Positions 61,977-64,000 of a stretch of DNA of 64,000 nucleotides are shown here, piece by piece. The notes under the pieces are model-generated. The model saw only the letters and a program-made list of their open reading frames with translations, searched no databases and was not told the origin of the DNA. Numbering within the stretch: the first letter of the stretch is position 1; every line of letters starts with the position of its first letter. This DNA is from Haloarcula hispanica ATCC 33960 (GTDB lineage Archaea; Halobacteriota; Halobacteria; Halobacteriales; Haloarculaceae): positions 424,919 to 488,918 of the forward strand of contig NC_015943.1 in assembly GCF_000223905.1 (NCBI RefSeq), read 5' to 3'. The position numbers and the translations under genes were made by a program.

Positions 61977-62801
61977 CTACACTTCGAGTGGCTCCATCGA
62001 CTCGACCTCGAAGGTCAACAGATGGGACCGGAGTTGTGCGTAGGCCCCGTCACCGTCAGTCGTGACACAGAACCGATTTGGCCTTGCCTCGCGAGGATTG
62101 CCGTCGTTCTCCTTCCACTCCTCCAGGGTGAACTCACGCGCCTTCAACTCGCTGTCAGCACCCTCAAAGACGGCCGCGACCGATGGCGTCCCATGGTTGT
62201 CAGCGACGTAGGCCACCGTGACAGCGTCGTAGTCGGCGTCAAGTTTCGTCCACCCATCGAGCGCTTCCGGCGGGTCCTCGGCGAACTGCTCGATCTCACG
62301 CTGGCTCAGTTCGGCTTCTGCGGCGTCGTACCACGCTTGTTTGATATCCTCGGCTTGGGACCGCTCGATCTCCTGAAGGACGTCGCTGTCGATACACTCT
62401 CTGGCCCACGCAAGCACGGTCTTGGCCTTCTTGTACCTCTCCTCGGGTTCGCCGTCCAGCTGTCCGAAGTTCATCTCTTGGGGCGACATCAAGAGGACAT
62501 GAGAGCGCCAGTAACCGGGGTCAGCGTCGCATTCCTCGTCGGCATTGGGAGCCCACGACTCCATCGAGGTTCGGACTTTCTCGTGGTGCCCGAAGCCAAT
62601 TCGGACGCCGCTGGCGCGTAAGATACGTTCCGCAAGGTCGATGGTTCGCTCGCGCTCGTCAGCGGGCACTTCATCGGGGCGAGTGACGTCGGCGTAGAAT
62701 GGCAAGCCGACTGTGCTGATGATCGTTTCTTCATAGTTTGGGATAAGCAGCGGTTCATCGACGAAGATCGGGTCGAACGGTGGTTCGGCTGTCGGCAACA
62801 T
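61977..62801 (-). CDS. Haloarchaeal hypothetical protein
   Basis: 274 residues from ATG 62801 (MLPTAEPPFDPIFVDEP); the frame is open to 62834. Acidic, no membrane segment, alternating helices, with the segments RIGFGHHEKVRTS and GYWRSHVLLMSPQEMNF. No motif I can name. It begins 57 bases after the next small gene and is likely in the same transcript. Confidence 0.7.
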   Translation of the reverse strand: MLPTAEPPFDPIFVDEPLLIPNYEETIISTVGLPFYADVTRPDEVPADERERTIDLAERILRASGVRIGFGHHEKVRTSMESWAPNADEECDADPGYWRSHVLLMSPQEMNFGQLDGEPEERYKKAKTVLAWARECIDSDVLQEIERSQAEDIKQAWYDAAEAELSQREIEQFAEDPPEALDGWTKLDADYDAVTVAYVADNHGTPSVAAVFEGADSELKAREFTLEEWKENDGNPREARPNRFCVTTDGDGAYAQLRSHLLTFEVESMEPLEV

Positions 62802-62858
62802 ACTGGAAAGCCTCCAGCCACCGAGGCAGCACAAAATCGCGCTGGGTCGAAGTCCGAT

Positions 62859-63137
62859 CTAGAGGTACTGGTCGGCGGTGTCGCCGTGGTTCGCTTCCAG
62901 GGCTTCCCAGTCAGTCATCGCGTCGTATTCTGGTCGAACCTCGCCGTCTGAGAGCATATCGTCGACGAAGGCTTGGACTTGTTCGTCGATAGAAACGTTC
63001 TGCAGGTCGCGCTCACGAGCGACAAACTGGATACCACAGAACGAGCGTCCGTCTGCTGCGAGCTGCCAGAGCAGAAGCTTTCGGTTCTGGTGGGTTGCGA
63101 GTTCGGTCAGCAATGCGTCGTCTGGTGGGTTGGACAT
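62859..63137 (-). CDS. Small hypothetical protein
   Basis: 92 residues from ATG 63137 (MSNPPDDALLTELATHQNRK). Helical, acidic, with FCGIQFVARERDL and a negatively charged end. It lies upstream of the 274-residue gene on the same strand, next to the origin-like region. Family unknown. Confidence 0.65.
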   Translation of the reverse strand: MSNPPDDALLTELATHQNRKLLLWQLAADGRSFCGIQFVARERDLQNVSIDEQVQAFVDDMLSDGEVRPEYDAMTDWEALEANHGDTADQYL

Positions 63138-63425
63138 CGTGTGGAGCCGCCGGCTGCGAGGGCTGCACAAAACGAACATTGTGGGCAATAGCTCAATCGC
63201 CTACATGATGTATTAGAACAAACAAGATGCCTGAGTTCGGTTAGATAAACAGATCTCTCATGTGGTACAGGGTGTGTGACCTGAATAATTTCAGCTGCGA
63301 TGTTATCTTTGATCTGTCTCTTTTCAGGAAAGTCTCCAGATGAGATTTCCAACGCAAACACGCTACGCAGGCGGCGTAGTTCAACTTTGATAGTGTCTTG
63401 CTGTATCGGCCGTAGAGAAGTGGGA

Positions 63426-63991
63426 CCCCCCGGTTTTCACGAGAGTTAATATCGGCCAGTGAACCGGCATTTTGTTGCCCACCCCCCACATTTCACGAGA
63501 GTTTAAGAATAGCAGCTCCTAACTCATGAAATGTGGGGTGTAGTTGAGCAGAGCAAGTCATCAATTGTGTAGTAACTCAGAGAAAGCACGGAGTCTAGAC
63601 AGTGAGTGGAGAGGGATTGATGGTCTCTCAGGGAATCAAATACAGAGCAGCGCGACCGTAGACTCCTATGGATATAACCTACTAGCGATGGATATTGTTT
63701 GTTGACGACGATAACTGACCATGAGAAGTTGAGGTCTCCTTTCTGCCTTGCTGAATAGAAGAGACAGGTAGATATCTCCCCCGCCCCCCATATTTCATGA
63801 GAGTTGCTATAGGGGAGGGAAGAAATAATGTCTGACGCTTCTTGCTGAGTTTCCACTAGAGAATTAAACTGAACCTAACGTATTACGGATGCTGTTTTGA
63901 CCCACTTATATTAAATCTTCTTCTCATTCAGAGTTTCATTTTGCCCTCTCTTCCCCTCCTCTCCAACGATACTCTCGTGAAATCTGGGGGG
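63426..63991. other. Origin-like repeat cluster (ORB-like elements)
   Basis: Five copies of one element lie here: 63426-63447, 63482-63503 and 63784-63805 in one orientation (CCCCCC-AnA-TTTCAyGAGAGTT), and 63521-63538 and 63971-63991 inverted (AACTCTCGTGAAATnTGGGGGG). The G-tract at one end plus a TTTCA/TGAAA core resembles haloarchaeal origin recognition boxes bound by Orc1/Cdc6. The interval 63830-63950 is AT-rich, like an unwinding element. Open frames crossing it have no coding character. An orc1/cdc6 gene would be expected just outside the window. No replication protein is seen inside it. Confidence 0.6.
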
Positions 63992-64000
63992 CGGGGGTTG

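Noticed and set aside
63524..63856. 110-residue frame on the minus strand
   Set aside because: It crosses three of the origin-like repeats, has non-haloarchaeal composition (few acidic residues) and no start context.
63426..63991. CRISPR array as an explanation for the repeats
   Set aside because: The copies are in both orientations and have uneven spacing of 18 to 280 bases; CRISPR repeats are regular and direct.

Overview
The window is from a halophilic archaeon (Halobacteria). The evidence is high GC genes coding very acidic proteins, TATA-like promoter elements sitting about 25-30 bases before start codons (leaderless transcripts), twin-arginine signal peptides, haloarchaeal insertion-sequence families and archaeal-type partners such as DUF3368/UPF0175. 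Many insertion-sequence fragments, gene remnants and a set of origin-like repeats at the right edge suggest a megaplasmid or a plastic chromosome arm. I cannot name the genus from the sequence alone.

Left part (1-10.8 kb): the beginning of a BREX phage-defence operon (BrxA-like, then a BrxC-like ATPase running off the edge), and upstream of it on the same strand a tight seven-gene operon for a type II DMSO-reductase-family molybdoenzyme. That operon holds the molybdopterin alpha subunit with Tat signal, the FeS beta subunit, a TorD-like chaperone, a membrane-anchored ethylbenzene-dehydrogenase-like heme subunit, a HEAT protein, an unknown acidic protein and an Mrp/NBP35 FeS carrier.

Middle (10.8-24 kb): a UspA protein, a flavin monooxygenase, a non-canonical tubulin/FtsZ-like protein, an acetamidase/formamidase, a 5'-nucleotidase-like phosphoesterase, then an ECF transporter (S component, fused double ATPase, T component) followed by a ComB-like phosphatase and a PHP phosphoesterase. 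These five look like one uptake-and-dephosphorylation locus of unknown substrate. A DUF3592 protein and a Tat-exported protein follow.

24-46 kb: a 1,393-residue protein with two P-loops and a long helical-repeat tail plus a small downstream partner, both without recognised function; a PEP-hydrolase-like/cupin/Tm-1-like operon; cytochrome bd oxidase (cydAB) convergent with a copper P-type ATPase and a SafE/UreH-like membrane protein (oxidase metal supply); insertion-sequence debris; a Ca2+-type P-type ATPase; a PPOX flavoprotein; and a CBS-MaoC fusion. Five copies of one 84-86 bp palindromic element, bounded by TATAGTA/TACTATA, are scattered from 22.0 to 45.4 kb.

46-64 kb: a large HEAT-repeat protein, an Lrp-type regulator, broken PadR and CopA remnants, a TumE-like orphan toxin, a UPF0175/DUF3368 toxin-antitoxin pair, a zinc-ribbon protein, a complete dipeptide/nickel-type ABC importer with two substrate-binding genes (one frameshifted), two hypothetical proteins, and finally an AT-rich intergenic stretch carrying five copies of a G/C-tract repeat resembling haloarchaeal origin recognition boxes. 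No tRNA, rRNA or CRISPR array was seen.
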